Below, one piece after another: positions 20,699-31,975 of a stretch of 64,000 nt of DNA; within the stretch, counting starts at the first letter, position 1, and each line of letters opens with the position of its first letter. Both the position numbers and the translations under genes were made by a program. The DNA is from Peteryoungia wuzhouensis (lineage in GTDB: Bacteria > Pseudomonadota > Alphaproteobacteria > Rhizobiales > Rhizobiaceae). The notes beneath the pieces were generated by a model. It was not told the origin of the DNA. It did no database searches and saw only the letters and a list, made by a program, of their open reading frames with translations. The stretch lies in NCBI RefSeq assembly GCF_003205195.1, contig NZ_QJRY01000007.1, positions 8,742 to 72,741 of the forward strand, in the 5' to 3' direction.

Positions 20699-21912
20699 TG
20701 TCGCTGCTGCCGGTCGAGGATGCCTTGGCGCGCCTTCTGGCGGCCGCCCAACCAGTTGTCGAAATCGAGGCCGTCTCGCTGCACGAGGCCAATGGGCGCG
20801 TGCTGGCCGATGATCTCGCCGCCCGCCTCACTCAGCCTCCCTTTGATGCCTCGGCCATGGATGGGTATGCCCTTCGCGCCGAAGATGCTGCCGAGGTCGG
20901 GGCCACATTGAGCATCATCGGCGAATCGGCGGCGGGCCACGGTTTTTCCGGGCGTGTCGGCGGCGGTGAGACGGTCCGGATCTTCACCGGTGCGCCAGTT
21001 CCCGAGGGGGCCGACAGTGTTCTGCTCCAGGAGGATGCCGAGACGCTCGCAGATGGACGGATTCGTACAGCGTTTCCGGTGACATCTGGCCGGCACATAC
21101 GCCCGCGGGGGCAGGATTTCGCTGAAGGCGACACGGCGCTCGCCGCCGGCATACGTCTCGACTTCAGTCACCTGACGCTTGCCGCAGCCATGAATCATGC
21201 CCGTGTGCCCGTCCTGCGGCGGCCAAGGGTCGGCATCCTTGCGACGGGCGATGAGCTGGTTGCTCCGGGCCGGCAACCCGGACCGAGCCAGATTATCGGA
21301 TCCAACACCTTCGGCATCGCGGCCCTTGCCCGCGACAATGGCGCCGACGTCATCGATCTCGGTATCGTCGCGGATGATCGTGCGGCATTGCTGGCAGCCA
21401 TCGCACGCGCGCAGGAAAGTCGCGTCGATGTCTTGGTCACCCTCGGCGGTGCATCCGTCGGCGACCACGACCTCGTCCAGTCGACGCTGGTGTCGGCCGG
21501 AATGGAACTCGATTTCTGGCGGATCGCCATGCGACCGGGCAAGCCTCTGATGGTTGGCCGACTGGGCGGAATGCAGGTGCTTGGACTTCCGGGCAATCCG
21601 GTGTCCAGCCTCGTATGCGGGCTTCTGTTCCTCGAGCCTCTGCTTTGCCGTCTCGGACGGATAATGCCGCCTAAGCGCATGGCAACAGCACGGTTGCGCA
21701 CAGCCCTGCCCGCCAATGACAAACGTCAGGACTATGTGCGGGCGCGGCTGTTTCGCGAATCGGATCAAACGCCTGTTGTCGAAAGCTTCGGCAAACAGGA
21801 CTCATCGATGATGCGCATCTTCTCGCAGTCGGACTGCCTCATCGTCAGACCTCCACATGCGCCGATGGCGATGGAAGGCGAAGAGGTGCCGGTGCTGTTG
21901 CTCCGACCCTAA
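20698..21912 (+). CDS. moeA: molybdopterin molybdenumtransferase
   Basis: Inserts molybdate into adenylated molybdopterin. The 404-residue protein shows the MoeA domain order: domain with SAMDGYALRAED near residues 50-65; the MPT-binding domain with GDELVAPG, the GGASVGDHD loop and PGKPLMVG; then GLPGNPVSS and a C-terminal beta domain (about 330-404). The ATG at 20698 shares one base with the moaC stop, so translation is coupled. It overlaps the 3' end of a convergent hypothetical gene by 4 bases. Confidence 0.96.
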   Translation: MSLLPVEDALARLLAAAQPVVEIEAVSLHEANGRVLADDLAARLTQPPFDASAMDGYALRAEDAAEVGATLSIIGESAAGHGFSGRVGGGETVRIFTGAPVPEGADSVLLQEDAETLADGRIRTAFPVTSGRHIRPRGQDFAEGDTALAAGIRLDFSHLTLAAAMNHARVPVLRRPRVGILATGDELVAPGRQPGPSQIIGSNTFGIAALARDNGADVIDLGIVADDRAALLAAIARAQESRVDVLVTLGGASVGDHDLVQSTLVSAGMELDFWRIAMRPGKPLMVGRLGGMQVLGLPGNPVSSLVCGLLFLEPLLCRLGRIMPPKRMATARLRTALPANDKRQDYVRARLFRESDQTPVVESFGKQDSSMMRIFSQSDCLIVRPPHAPMAMEGEEVPVLLLRP

Positions 21913-22367
21913 CCGTTTGATTGGCCGACGCTGGCGTCGGTCGTGGCGTCGACGTTGCTGGATTTGGTATCTTCCAGTCCGTACTGTCGCTTGATCAAGG
22001 CCGCAATCTGGTCCTCGACGGCCTCTCGATCTTCGGGCGACATCTCTGCGAGCATCTCTTCGGTCAGGCCGTTTTCCTTGAGGTATTTCTCCCGGATGCG
22101 CTCGGCTGGTGTTTTTCTGCTTTCGTCGAGAAACTCCGCCCGCAAAGCGTCGCGCTTCTGCGCCGCCTCTGCGGTTTCCTCATGCAAATACTTGCCTGCC
22201 CGCAGTTGCCAGAGATTAGACTCCAGGCTTGTCGAGGATCGGCCGCGCTCCGGTATGTTGCCGAAAGCCTGCGGTTTGCCCGCGTCATAACTCGACGGAG
22301 CCTCCGATGTGGGTTTCGGCTTTGTCGAGTAAGTCGGTAAGTACAACCCTGTTTCGCCAATGCGCAT
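21909..22367 (-). CDS. hypothetical protein
   Basis: A 152-residue protein with no domain I recognise. The N-terminal 45 residues are Pro/Ser/Thr-rich and look disordered; the middle and C-terminal parts are charged and helical (EETAEAAQKRDALRAEFLDE, then AERIREKYLKENGLTEEML, then MSPEDREAVEDQIAALIKRQYGL). There is no signal peptide or membrane segment. The start at 22367 is clear, with GGAGG 6 bases upstream. It stands alone between convergent moeA and the downstream end of pyrG. Confidence 0.7.
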   Translation of the reverse strand: MRIGETGLYLPTYSTKPKPTSEAPSSYDAGKPQAFGNIPERGRSSTSLESNLWQLRAGKYLHEETAEAAQKRDALRAEFLDESRKTPAERIREKYLKENGLTEEMLAEMSPEDREAVEDQIAALIKRQYGLEDTKSSNVDATTDASVGQSNG

Positions 22368-22424
22368 GTCTCGCCTCCTTTTTTCCACCCAAGGTAGGCA
22401 GTCAGGCTTGCGTCTGGCTTGAAC

Positions 22425-22450
22425 GAAAAAACCCGGCTCGAAAGCCGGGT
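22425..22450 (-). terminator. Rho-independent terminator of pyrG
   Basis: On the minus strand, an 8-bp stem ACCCGGCT / AGCCGGGT with a four-base loop is followed by a run of T (TTTTTTCG). It lies about 33 bases after the pyrG stop codon. Confidence 0.85.
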
Positions 22451-22482
22451 CATTCTGGGTAGTACGATGTCGAGCGGTCGTC

Positions 22483-24162
<1,680 letters not shown>

Positions 24163-24199
24163 TCACGCACAATTTTCGTGGGCGCGGCGGAATTCAGAC

Positions 24200-24232
24200 A
24201 AAAGAAAACCGGCGGACCCTGGGGCCCGCCGG
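24200..24232 (-). terminator. probable terminator of secG
   Basis: On the minus strand, a GC-rich stem (CCGGCGG / CCGCCGG, arms 24209-24215 and 24226-24232, with further inner pairs) is followed by TTTTCTTTTGT. It lies 20 bases after the secG stop. Confidence 0.75.
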
Positions 24233-24252
24233 AGTGATGAGATGCGTGCCGA

Positions 24253-24639
24253 TCAGTTGTTCGGAACAGCGTTCGGATCGGCAGGTGCCGGAGCCGCCGG
24301 GGTTGTCGCCGGCGCCTGGGTCGCGGGTGCGGCACCTGGAAGCTGGTCGAGGACATTGCCTCCGCCCTGCGTCGTGCCGTTACCAACGGGGATCCGATCC
24401 AGAATGTCGGTCGGCTTGGATTCGTAGCGGGCCAGAATGCCGAGCGCCAGCGAGATCACAAAAAACAGGGTCGCCAGGATCGCCGTGGTGCGGGTCAGGG
24501 CATTGGCAGTGCCACGGGCCGACATGAAGCCGGAGCCGCCACCGATGCCGAGACCGCCGCCTTCCGAGCGCTGGATGAGGACGACGCCGATCAGGGCAAC
24601 GACGACCATGAGGTAGATAACGAGCAATACGGTCTGCAT
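24253..24639 (-). CDS. secG: preprotein translocase subunit SecG
   Basis: Accessory subunit of the SecYEG channel, 128 residues. Two membrane helices (about 2-21 and 52-70) flank the conserved cytoplasmic loop IQRSEGGGLGIGGGSGFMS...GTANALTR; the C-terminus is a Pro/Ala-rich tail (about 85-128), common in alphaproteobacteria and probably disordered. It lies between tpiA and pyrG on the same strand, the conserved rhizobial order. Confidence 0.93.
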   Translation of the reverse strand: MQTVLLVIYLMVVVALIGVVLIQRSEGGGLGIGGGSGFMSARGTANALTRTTAILATLFFVISLALGILARYESKPTDILDRIPVGNGTTQGGGNVLDQLPGAAPATQAPATTPAAPAPADPNAVPNN

Positions 24640-24746
24640 GGAATGTCCATCCTGCCCGAGACGGGCAAAATCAATGAGGTTGGCGGGTCTTTACATGAGA
24701 GAAGCGGGCTTTGAAAGCCCCTTCCCCGCTTTTCAACCTTTCGGCC

Positions 24747-25517
24747 TCAGGCGGTGAGTTCCTCATAGACCCGGTATATGGCAAGGAAGTCCGACGCCTT
24801 CAAGCTCGCTCCGCCGATGAGCGCACCGTCGACATTCGCGACGCCCATCAGTTCACGGGCGTTGGAGGGCTTGACCGAACCACCATAGAGCAGACGCATG
24901 GACTGGCCTTCCGCACCGAAGCGCTTCACCAATTCTGCGCGCATGAAAGCATGGGCTTCCGCCACATCGTCGCTGGTGGGCGTCAGGCCCGTGCCGATCG
25001 CCCATACGGGTTCATAAGCGATCACCGTGCGCTCAGCCTTGGCGCCGTCCGGCACCGACCCTGCAAGCTGACGCTTGAGGATGTCGAGAGTCTGGCCGGA
25101 TTTGCGCTCTTCTGCTGTTTCGCCAATGCAGATGACAGCCGTGAGATCGGCCGCAAAGGCGGCTTCCGCCTTTGCACGAACCAGATGGTCGGTCTCGGCA
25201 TGGTCGGTGCGGCGCTCTGAATGACCGACGATCACATGGGTCCCGAAGCAATCGGCGATCATTTCGGCGGAGATATCACCAGTATGCGCGCCAGAGGCGT
25301 TCTGGTGGCAATCCTGGGCCCCGATCTGCAACGGGCTGTCAGTGCAGAGTGCAGTCGACACATAGAGAAGCGTCGCCGGCGGGCAGATCAGGGTTTCGAC
25401 CTTTTCGGCCAGCGGTCCCTGAACGCCTTCGGCAATCGCCTTGATCTGATCGAGCGACGCCCGCGTTCCATTCATTTTCCAATTGCCCGCGACGAGCGGA
25501 CGAACATCCGGTGTCAT
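24747..25517 (-). CDS. tpiA: triosephosphate isomerase
   Basis: Interconverts dihydroxyacetone phosphate and glyceraldehyde 3-phosphate. The 256-residue TIM barrel has the substrate-binding Lys in AGNWKMNG, the electrophilic His in VIVGHSERR, the catalytic Glu in [11 protein letters not shown], and the phosphate loop [11 protein letters not shown]. It lies 108 bases upstream of secG. A short inverted repeat (GGGCT/AGCCC, around 24706-24720) after the stop may be a weak terminator. Confidence 0.97.
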   Translation of the reverse strand: MTPDVRPLVAGNWKMNGTRASLDQIKAIAEGVQGPLAEKVETLICPPATLLYVSTALCTDSPLQIGAQDCHQNASGAHTGDISAEMIADCFGTHVIVGHSERRTDHAETDHLVRAKAEAAFAADLTAVICIGETAEERKSGQTLDILKRQLAGSVPDGAKAERTVIAYEPVWAIGTGLTPTSDDVAEAHAFMRAELVKRFGAEGQSMRLLYGGSVKPSNARELMGVANVDGALIGGASLKASDFLAIYRVYEELTA

Positions 25518-25749
25518 ATCGTGATCAAACCTCTATTTTGCTCTTGCGGCCTAGCAAATCTGTGCCGGGAAGGAAAGATTGTGATGCCGTTTTGGCCGCT
25601 TTATCGGGCGGCATGGTGAAAATGTGAACCTCCGCTGCCCAATGGCATGGCAAGAAGGGCAAAGCGCTTCCAATCAGAATTGGCCCACCGTCATTCAGCG
25701 ACTTTTCAGTATTCGCTTCCATACTGGCGCAAGCCAGAGGAGAGATTTC

Positions 25750-26961
25750 TTGGAAGAGACCCAGCTACAGACGGTGGAAAGGCAGCTAAGCAAGGGCGTC
25801 AACCGGCTCCGTTTCGACAGGGCCATCGAAGAGCTCTACCTGCGGGACTATACCGAACATCGGGTCCGCCGTGCGCCGATCTGGGCTCTTGTCGGCACAT
25901 TCATATATGACCTCGTCTTCTTCGGCGACGCAACAATGGTGCCGGATCAACTGGATGCCTTGATGCTCGTCCGGTTCGGCATCTTCACGCCCTTTGCCGT
26001 CGTCGTAACGTTTCTGGCGATGACGCGGCGAAATGCGCGGGATTACGACCTGCTCTCGCTCGCCATCGTGCTTGTGGGCGGCGCCCTTCCGATGCTGGTT
26101 GCCATGCACAGCACGAGCGAGGATCTCTTCACCTACCAGACGGGAAACGTGGCGACCTTTCTTTTCCTGGTCGTGGGTTTACGGCCGAGGTTCCCCAGCC
26201 TGATTGCGGGCCTCATTCTGCTGAGTGCCATCCACCTGACGATCTGCTGGCACATACCGAGCTTCGACAGCGTCACCTTTCAGGGGCTCGTCACCTTCTA
26301 CGTCACCATTTCGATCTTCCTCGGCCTCGGCGCCTACTTTCAAGAGCATTCCGAGCGCATGAACTTCCTCAATTGCCTGCATGCGACATCGCTTCATCAG
26401 CAACTGCAGTGGCAGTCGGACAGGGATGAACTGACAGGGCTCCTCAATCGACGGTCTCTGGTCCGGATCGAGCGTCAATTGTGGCAGTCCGTCGAGAGCT
26501 GCGCCGTCTTCGCGATGATGCTCGATATCGACAGATTCAAACTCTTCAATGACGTGCATGGCCACCTGGACGGAGATGATTGTCTCAGAGCCGTGGCTCG
26601 TGCGATCAACAACAGCGTCGGCACGAGTGCGTCCGTCTTCCGCTTCGGCGGTGAAGAAATCCTCATCCTGATGCCGGATGCGCGCCCGGACGAAGCCCAT
26701 GCGGCGGCCGAACGAATCCGGCTCGCGATCGAAGACCTGGCCATCCGTCATGAGGGCCTTTCACCTCCGGGCGTGGTCACCGCCAGCATCGGCACGGCCG
26801 GCGGCGAGACCAAAGACTTGACCCTGCAGGACTTGTTGCGACGGGCCGACAAGGCGCTCTATGAGGCGAAGAAACAGGGGCGCAATCGCGTGGTTCCGGC
26901 GCTCGCGCCGCTTGAACGGCTCGCTGCCGCAGGTTTTGCGGTCAACGGATCAGCCAGTTGA
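25750..26961 (+). CDS. membrane-bound diguanylate cyclase (GGDEF)
   Basis: Synthesises cyclic di-GMP from two GTP. The protein has 403 residues from a TTG start chosen for the strong AGAGGAGAG 5 bases upstream. The N-terminal half has about five to six hydrophobic helices (roughly 40-215) forming an unnamed membrane sensor module; a short linker precedes the GGDEF domain (about 230-390). The active site reads GGEEI (residues 300-304), a permitted variant, with the metal-binding DIDRFKLFND upstream. No RxxD inhibitory site is present at the expected position, so product inhibition at that site is unlikely. The 3' end overlaps a convergent hydrolase gene by 20 bases. Confidence 0.88.
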   Translation: MEETQLQTVERQLSKGVNRLRFDRAIEELYLRDYTEHRVRRAPIWALVGTFIYDLVFFGDATMVPDQLDALMLVRFGIFTPFAVVVTFLAMTRRNARDYDLLSLAIVLVGGALPMLVAMHSTSEDLFTYQTGNVATFLFLVVGLRPRFPSLIAGLILLSAIHLTICWHIPSFDSVTFQGLVTFYVTISIFLGLGAYFQEHSERMNFLNCLHATSLHQQLQWQSDRDELTGLLNRRSLVRIERQLWQSVESCAVFAMMLDIDRFKLFNDVHGHLDGDDCLRAVARAINNSVGTSASVFRFGGEEILILMPDARPDEAHAAAERIRLAIEDLAIRHEGLSPPGVVTASIGTAGGETKDLTLQDLLRRADKALYEAKKQGRNRVVPALAPLERLAAAGFAVNGSAS

Positions 26962-27823
26962 GCAGTGCTCTCCAGTCGGACATACGCACTGGCGTGCCGT
27001 GGGACCCCGTCTCGTACAGCGTGAAACGGACAGGCTCACCTGCCTTGCGCAGCTTCCGGTAAATCGCAATCTGGTCGTCGGCGGCGTAGACACTGTCCCG
27101 GCTGCCGTGGGTGAACCAGATCGGCAGTTTTGCCTTGGCAGCGGCCGATTTCGGCAGGTCAGGGTCGGGGGCACCGCCAAGAACTGCCATTCCGGAGAGA
27201 TGCGCGACCGCCTTTGGATCCCGCGAAATGCCCCAGCAGATGAAACTTCCCATGGAAGCACAGGCAAGCACGACCGGCCGACCGCCTGACTGGGCGGCCG
27301 CATGGTCGATCAGCGCCGCGATTTCGGCAACACCTGGTTCGTTGAAGCTGCGCACCGATGGGCTGTAATAGGTTCCGCCATTGTCGGCAGCGAGATTTTT
27401 GAGACGGTTGAAATTGCCCCCGAAGGTCAAGTCATTCATGCCGAGCCGACGGTCCCCGCCCCGTCCGTGAATGAAGATCACGGTGAAGGCCTGGCCGGCA
27501 TCTGCGCCGACGCGGGCCACCTCGAGCGGGCCTGTCGAAAGAGACAGTGTCTGGTTTTCCTGCAGGCGGCGCACTTTCAGCGAGACGTAGCGATCCTTGA
27601 CCCGCCGCTCCGGGATGCTGTCGCGGCCGTTGATATCACGCAGTTCCTGGTAATCGACACGCGTAAAGTCGCCGTCGTCGGCGGTTTCGAGCACCGTCTG
27701 ACCGGAGAAGAGATCATCCTTGTAGGGCGCGAGAGTCTCGGCACGGGCAAGAGATGCAGACAGAAACGGAACGAGAACGCAGAATATTGCCGCGATGCGG
27801 AAATCAGCTGTGGACATCTGCAT
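26942..27823 (-). CDS. exported alpha/beta hydrolase
   Basis: A 293-residue protein with a signal peptide (about 1-28, cleavage after ARA) and an alpha/beta-hydrolase fold. Visible: oxyanion motif IFIHGRGGDRR (about 117-126), nucleophile elbow C-A-S-M-G with S190, acid D243 in THGSRDSVY and H275 in TGSHGTP. The elbow has Cys where the usual GxSxG has its first Gly. Overall it resembles small esterases or dienelactone-hydrolase-like enzymes; the substrate is unknown. The ATG at 27823 was chosen because it precedes the signal peptide with GAGGA upstream; 27817 is an alternative. It is divergent from parE. Confidence 0.82.
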   Translation of the reverse strand: MQMSTADFRIAAIFCVLVPFLSASLARAETLAPYKDDLFSGQTVLETADDGDFTRVDYQELRDINGRDSIPERRVKDRYVSLKVRRLQENQTLSLSTGPLEVARVGADAGQAFTVIFIHGRGGDRRLGMNDLTFGGNFNRLKNLAADNGGTYYSPSVRSFNEPGVAEIAALIDHAAAQSGGRPVVLACASMGSFICWGISRDPKAVAHLSGMAVLGGAPDPDLPKSAAAKAKLPIWFTHGSRDSVYAADDQIAIYRKLRKAGEPVRFTLYETGSHGTPVRMSDWRALLNWLIR

Positions 27824-28043
27824 GGAAGATGATTTTCCTCTGGCTCTCAGCCTTGCGTTCCGGATTTGCGGCAAGCAAAGCTCATCCGCTTTCAGAAAGA
27901 GCCGGCTTGTGCGGCCCTTCGTGCCTGCGCCCACTTTGTGGCACAGTCAGGTCGTGATTCGCATCCGCGAAAGGCCTGACGCGGCGGCTCGCCGAAGGTG
28001 CCGACGGTCCGGCTTCACCATCAACAGAGTATCGAACGACGCC

Positions 28044-30107
28044 ATGGACGACAACGATCTCTTTTCGGCAATGCCGATCCCGACCAAGGTCGACGCCGAA
28101 CCGACGGCCGCACCCGCGCGCGCCGAGAAGCCCGTTGTGGCGCCAGTTCAGCCTGTTGCACCGTTGAGGACCTCTTCCGGCGACGATTACGGCGCCTCCT
28201 CGATCCGCGTGTTGGAGGGTCTGGAGCCTGTGCGCATGCGTCCGGGCATGTATATCGGCGGCACGGACGAGAAGGCCCTGCACCACCTCTTTGCCGAAGT
28301 CATCGACAACTCGATGGACGAGGCGGTCGCCGGGCATGCCAACTTCATCGACGTGCATCTCGATACCGAGGGTTTCCTCACCGTCACCGACAACGGCCGT
28401 GGTATCCCCGTCGAACTGCATCCGCAGGTTCCGGGCAAGTCGACGCTTGAAGTGATCATGACCAAGCTGCATGCCGGCGGTAAATTCGACGGCAAGGCTT
28501 ATGAGACCTCCGGCGGTCTGCACGGGGTCGGCGTCTCCGTCGTTAACGCACTCTCCGACCTGCTCGAGGTCGAGGTTGCCCGCAATCGCAAACTCTATCG
28601 CCAGACCTTTTCCCGCGGCGTGCCGCAGGGCGGGCTCGAAGAACTGGGCGAAGTACACAATCGCCGCGGGACGCGCGTTCGCTTCCACCCGGATCCGCAG
28701 ATTTTCGGCGATCATGCCAAGTTCGATCCGGGCCGGATTTTCCGCATGGCGCGGTCCAAAGCCTATCTTTTCGGTGGCGTCGAGATCCGCTGGTCCTGCG
28801 ATCCCGGCATGGTGCCGGAAGGCGGAGACATTCCGGAAAAGGCCGTCTTCCACTTCCCCGGCGGCTTGAAGGACTATCTGGCCGCGACGCTCGGCAAAGA
28901 GTTCACGGTTACCCGCGAGATCTTCGCCGGCAAGACCGAGAAGACCGGTGGCCACGGCGCCATGGAATGGGCCGTCACCTGGTATGGTGGCGATCCGGCT
29001 TTGCATTCCTATTGCAACACCATTCCAACGCCCGAAGGCGGAACGCATGAAGCGGGTCTGCGCATTGCGCTCACCAAGGGCCTGAAGAACTACGCCGAAC
29101 TGACACAGAACAAGCGCGCCCAGCAGATCACCACCGACGACGTGATGATCTCGGCCGTCGGCATGCTCTCGGTCTTCATCCGGGAGCCGGAATTCGTTGG
29201 CCAGACCAAGGACAAGCTCGCCACCGTCGAAGCTCAGCGCATCGTCGAAAACGCGTTGCGTGATCCCTTCGACCATTACCTCGCCGACAACCCGAACGAG
29301 GCGGCCAAGCTGCTCGACTGGGTGATCGAGCGTGCGGAAGAGCGCCTGCGCCGCCGCAAGGAAAAGGAAGTCAACCGCAAGACGGCGGTGCGCAAGCTGC
29401 GCCTGCCGGGCAAGCTTGCCGACTGCTCGCAGAATACGGCAGAAGGCGCTGAACTCTTCATCGTCGAAGGTGACTCGGCCGGTGGCTCGGCCAAGCAGGC
29501 GCGCAACCGCGCCAACCAGGCGATCCTTCCCTTGCGCGGCAAGATCCTCAATGTCGGTTCGGCGAGCCGCGAAAAGCTGATGGCCAACCAGCAGATCGCC
29601 GACCTTATTCAGGCGCTCGGCTGTGGCACGCGGACAAAATATCGCGACGAGGATCTGCGTTATGAACGCATCATCGTCATGACCGATGCCGACGTCGACG
29701 GCGCGCATATCGCCTCGCTGCTGATCACTTTCTTCTACCAGGAAATGCCCGAACTCATCCGCGGCAACCATCTCTATCTCGCCGTGCCGCCGCTCTATGT
29801 CATCCGCCAGGGCGCCAAGACCGTCTATGCCCGCGACGATGCGCATCGCGCCGAGCTGATGGAGACGGTGTTCAAGGGCAAGAAGGTGGAAATCGGCCGC
29901 TTCAAAGGCCTTGGCGAAATGATGCCGGCACAGCTCAAGGAAACGACGATGGATCCGGCCAAGCGCACGCTCTTGCGTGTTGGCATCGACGACGTCGATT
30001 TTGAAGGCACACGCGACGCCGTGGATGCCCTGATGGGCACCAAACCGGAAGCCCGTTTCCGCTTCATCCAGGAACGCGCGGCATTTGCGGAAAATCTGGA
30101 CATCTGA
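28044..30107 (+). CDS. parE: DNA topoisomerase IV subunit B
   Basis: ATPase subunit of topoisomerase IV, which decatenates chromosomes. It has 687 residues with an N-terminal disordered Ala/Pro-rich extension (1-50), the GHKL ATPase domain with EVIDNSMDEA, DNGRGIP and GLHGVGVSVVNALS, a transducer domain, and the TOPRIM domain with VEGDSAGGSAKQARNR and MTDADVDGAHI. The length and the absence of the GyrB insertion favour ParE over GyrB. The ATG at 28044 is inferred from family length; the frame is open further upstream. Its partner parC is not in the window. Confidence 0.93.
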   Translation: MDDNDLFSAMPIPTKVDAEPTAAPARAEKPVVAPVQPVAPLRTSSGDDYGASSIRVLEGLEPVRMRPGMYIGGTDEKALHHLFAEVIDNSMDEAVAGHANFIDVHLDTEGFLTVTDNGRGIPVELHPQVPGKSTLEVIMTKLHAGGKFDGKAYETSGGLHGVGVSVVNALSDLLEVEVARNRKLYRQTFSRGVPQGGLEELGEVHNRRGTRVRFHPDPQIFGDHAKFDPGRIFRMARSKAYLFGGVEIRWSCDPGMVPEGGDIPEKAVFHFPGGLKDYLAATLGKEFTVTREIFAGKTEKTGGHGAMEWAVTWYGGDPALHSYCNTIPTPEGGTHEAGLRIALTKGLKNYAELTQNKRAQQITTDDVMISAVGMLSVFIREPEFVGQTKDKLATVEAQRIVENALRDPFDHYLADNPNEAAKLLDWVIERAEERLRRRKEKEVNRKTAVRKLRLPGKLADCSQNTAEGAELFIVEGDSAGGSAKQARNRANQAILPLRGKILNVGSASREKLMANQQIADLIQALGCGTRTKYRDEDLRYERIIVMTDADVDGAHIASLLITFFYQEMPELIRGNHLYLAVPPLYVIRQGAKTVYARDDAHRAELMETVFKGKKVEIGRFKGLGEMMPAQLKETTMDPAKRTLLRVGIDDVDFEGTRDAVDALMGTKPEARFRFIQERAAFAENLDI

Positions 30108-30203
30108 TCCCACGCCTGCGACGCCGCGACCATGGTCGCGGCTTGTGTCGAAGTCGATAATGCCCCATATGCAGGAGTATCAGGCAGAGGGGCGCAGACG
30201 ATT

Positions 30204-31433
30204 GTGAGCCAGGTCGACCAACAGAACCCGCAAAAGGGACCGCGCTGGCTTGGCCAGGCCACGGCGAACCGTATTGCCCTGATCACGCCGATCTCCGTCG
30301 CCCGCTGGCTGCTTGTGCTGATCGGCATCGCGGCGATCTATTTCTTTCACGGCTTTGTGGTCCCGGTGCTTGCGTCGCTGGTCGTTGCCTTTGCCAGCTG
30401 GCCGCTCTATCGCCGCTTGCTGAGAAACGTCAACGGCAACACCACCATTGGCGCCACCTGTGCGATCCTGTTTATCATTGCCTTTCTCGTCGTCCCGATC
30501 GGCATTGCGGTCAGCTATGCGGTGGACGAAGTACGGCAATGGATCCTTTGGGCGGTCGAGGCCAATCGCATCGGCGCACCGCCGCCGGCCTGGATCACGG
30601 CCCTTCCCTGGGCTGGCGAGTGGTTGGCCGACAAATGGCGCATGCATGTGGGCGAACCCGGATCGATCGGCGAGCTGATCCAGATCGTCAGCGGCGCCAA
30701 TATCGGCAATATCTACAGGGCGGTGATCGCGGCCGGTGACGGGCTTTTCCACCTGCTTCTGACGCTGCTTTTCATGCTGATCGCTCTGTTTTTCGTCTAC
30801 CGCGATGGCGCCAATTTCGCCCGACAGCTGGACCTTCTCGGTGAGCGCATCCTGCCCAATCGCTGGGAGCGCATTTCGCGCGTCGTGCCGGCAACGATCA
30901 GCTCGACCGTGACAGGCATGACGCTGATCGCGATCGGCGAAGGCATCGTGCTCGGCATCGCCTACTGGCTTGCCGGCGTGCCCTCCCCCGTGACGCTCGG
31001 TGTCATCACTGGCGTCATGGCGCTCATCCCCGGTGGCGCGCCCCTGTCGTTCACCCTCGTCTCGATCTACCTGGCTGCCAGCGGTCTGGTCGTCCAGGGC
31101 GTGGCTCTGTTCCTCTGGGGTTCCGTCGAACTCTTCATCGTCGACAAGACGGTGCGCCCGCGCCTCGTCGGAGGACCGATCAAGCTGCCTTTCCTTCCGA
31201 CGTTTTTCGGCCTGGTTGGCGGCGTCAAAACCATGGGGTTCCTGGGCCTGTTCATCGGCCCCGTCCTGATGGCGCTCCTGGTCTCGATCTGGCGTGAGTG
31301 GATCCGCGAAGTCGAGCTCTCCGAAGAGTTCGCCGCAGACGCAGGTCTAGACCACGCCTTGCCTGCGGAGATGACCGAGATCGTCGACGTGCCTGCTCCG
31401 CCGCCCCGGCCACGCCAGGTTTCAAGGACCTGA
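30204..31433 (+). CDS. AI-2E family transporter (YdiK/PerM type)
   Basis: Polytopic inner-membrane protein of about 409 residues with roughly eight helices, grouped as in the AI-2E/PerM family: two near the N-terminus (about 35-75), a periplasmic insert with WITALPWAGEWLADKW, and a C-terminal helix bundle containing the conserved GVITGVMALIPGGAPL and PRLVGGPIKLP segments. Family members export small solutes; some relatives act in Na+/H+ exchange, so the substrate is open. The GTG start at 30204 is a best guess (AGAGGGG upstream); an ATG at 30132 in frame lacks a ribosome site. Confidence 0.85.
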   Translation: MSQVDQQNPQKGPRWLGQATANRIALITPISVARWLLVLIGIAAIYFFHGFVVPVLASLVVAFASWPLYRRLLRNVNGNTTIGATCAILFIIAFLVVPIGIAVSYAVDEVRQWILWAVEANRIGAPPPAWITALPWAGEWLADKWRMHVGEPGSIGELIQIVSGANIGNIYRAVIAAGDGLFHLLLTLLFMLIALFFVYRDGANFARQLDLLGERILPNRWERISRVVPATISSTVTGMTLIAIGEGIVLGIAYWLAGVPSPVTLGVITGVMALIPGGAPLSFTLVSIYLAASGLVVQGVALFLWGSVELFIVDKTVRPRLVGGPIKLPFLPTFFGLVGGVKTMGFLGLFIGPVLMALLVSIWREWIREVELSEEFAADAGLDHALPAEMTEIVDVPAPPPRPRQVSRT

Positions 31434-31551
31434 CGTCAAGCTCCCCGTCTAAGGCAACGGGCCCGGTCGATCTTGGCGGTATCCGAAGCCTTGTTTTGGC
31501 TCCAATCCTTGTGTTTCGTCGCAGCCATCATCTGGAGGAGCGCCCGCGTCG

Positions 31552-31965
31552 ATGAAAACCGCCTTGATCATGATGACCATACTCGGCTGCGATGACAGCG
31601 TCAGCCAATGCCAGTTCGTCGAGACGCCACCGGAACGGTTCGTCTCGGTCGAACTCTGCGATGCGGCGTCCGAAACGGTGTTGGAGCGCTATAGCAATAT
31701 CGCGTTTCCGACAGCCGTTGCCGTCTGCCAGGAGCCGCCTCCGGAAATCGCCGATGCCATCGCCGAATCGACAGAAGCGAATGCCGCTGCGGTCGCCAGT
31801 GCGACACCCACTCTTACCGAAGAGCACAAGACGCTCACCTCACGCGCGATCGACAGCATCCGTGAGGTGCTTCCCGGCCGAGCGCAGTTCAAGATGATTT
31901 TCGAGACGCCGATTCACGTCGTCTCGGACAGCTATTCCTGGGTCGCCAAGAAAATCATTCCCTAG
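31552..31965 (+). CDS. hypothetical protein
   Basis: A 137-residue protein without a recognised domain. The first ten residues are mildly hydrophobic but too short for a convincing signal peptide. Four Cys lie in the first 60 residues (positions 13, 20, 36, 59), suggesting disulfides or metal binding. The C-terminal half contains a helical segment ending in SYSWVAKKIIP. A clear GGAGGAG lies about 11 bases before the ATG. It is convergent with the DUF2336 gene. Confidence 0.65.
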   Translation: MKTALIMMTILGCDDSVSQCQFVETPPERFVSVELCDAASETVLERYSNIAFPTAVAVCQEPPPEIADAIAESTEANAAAVASATPTLTEEHKTLTSRAIDSIREVLPGRAQFKMIFETPIHVVSDSYSWVAKKIIP

Positions 31966-31975
31966 GGGATCGAAT

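Noticed and set aside
27882..30113. 743-codon minus-strand frame opposite parE
   Set aside because: Mirror of the conserved parE coding sequence; amino-acid composition typical of antisense frames.
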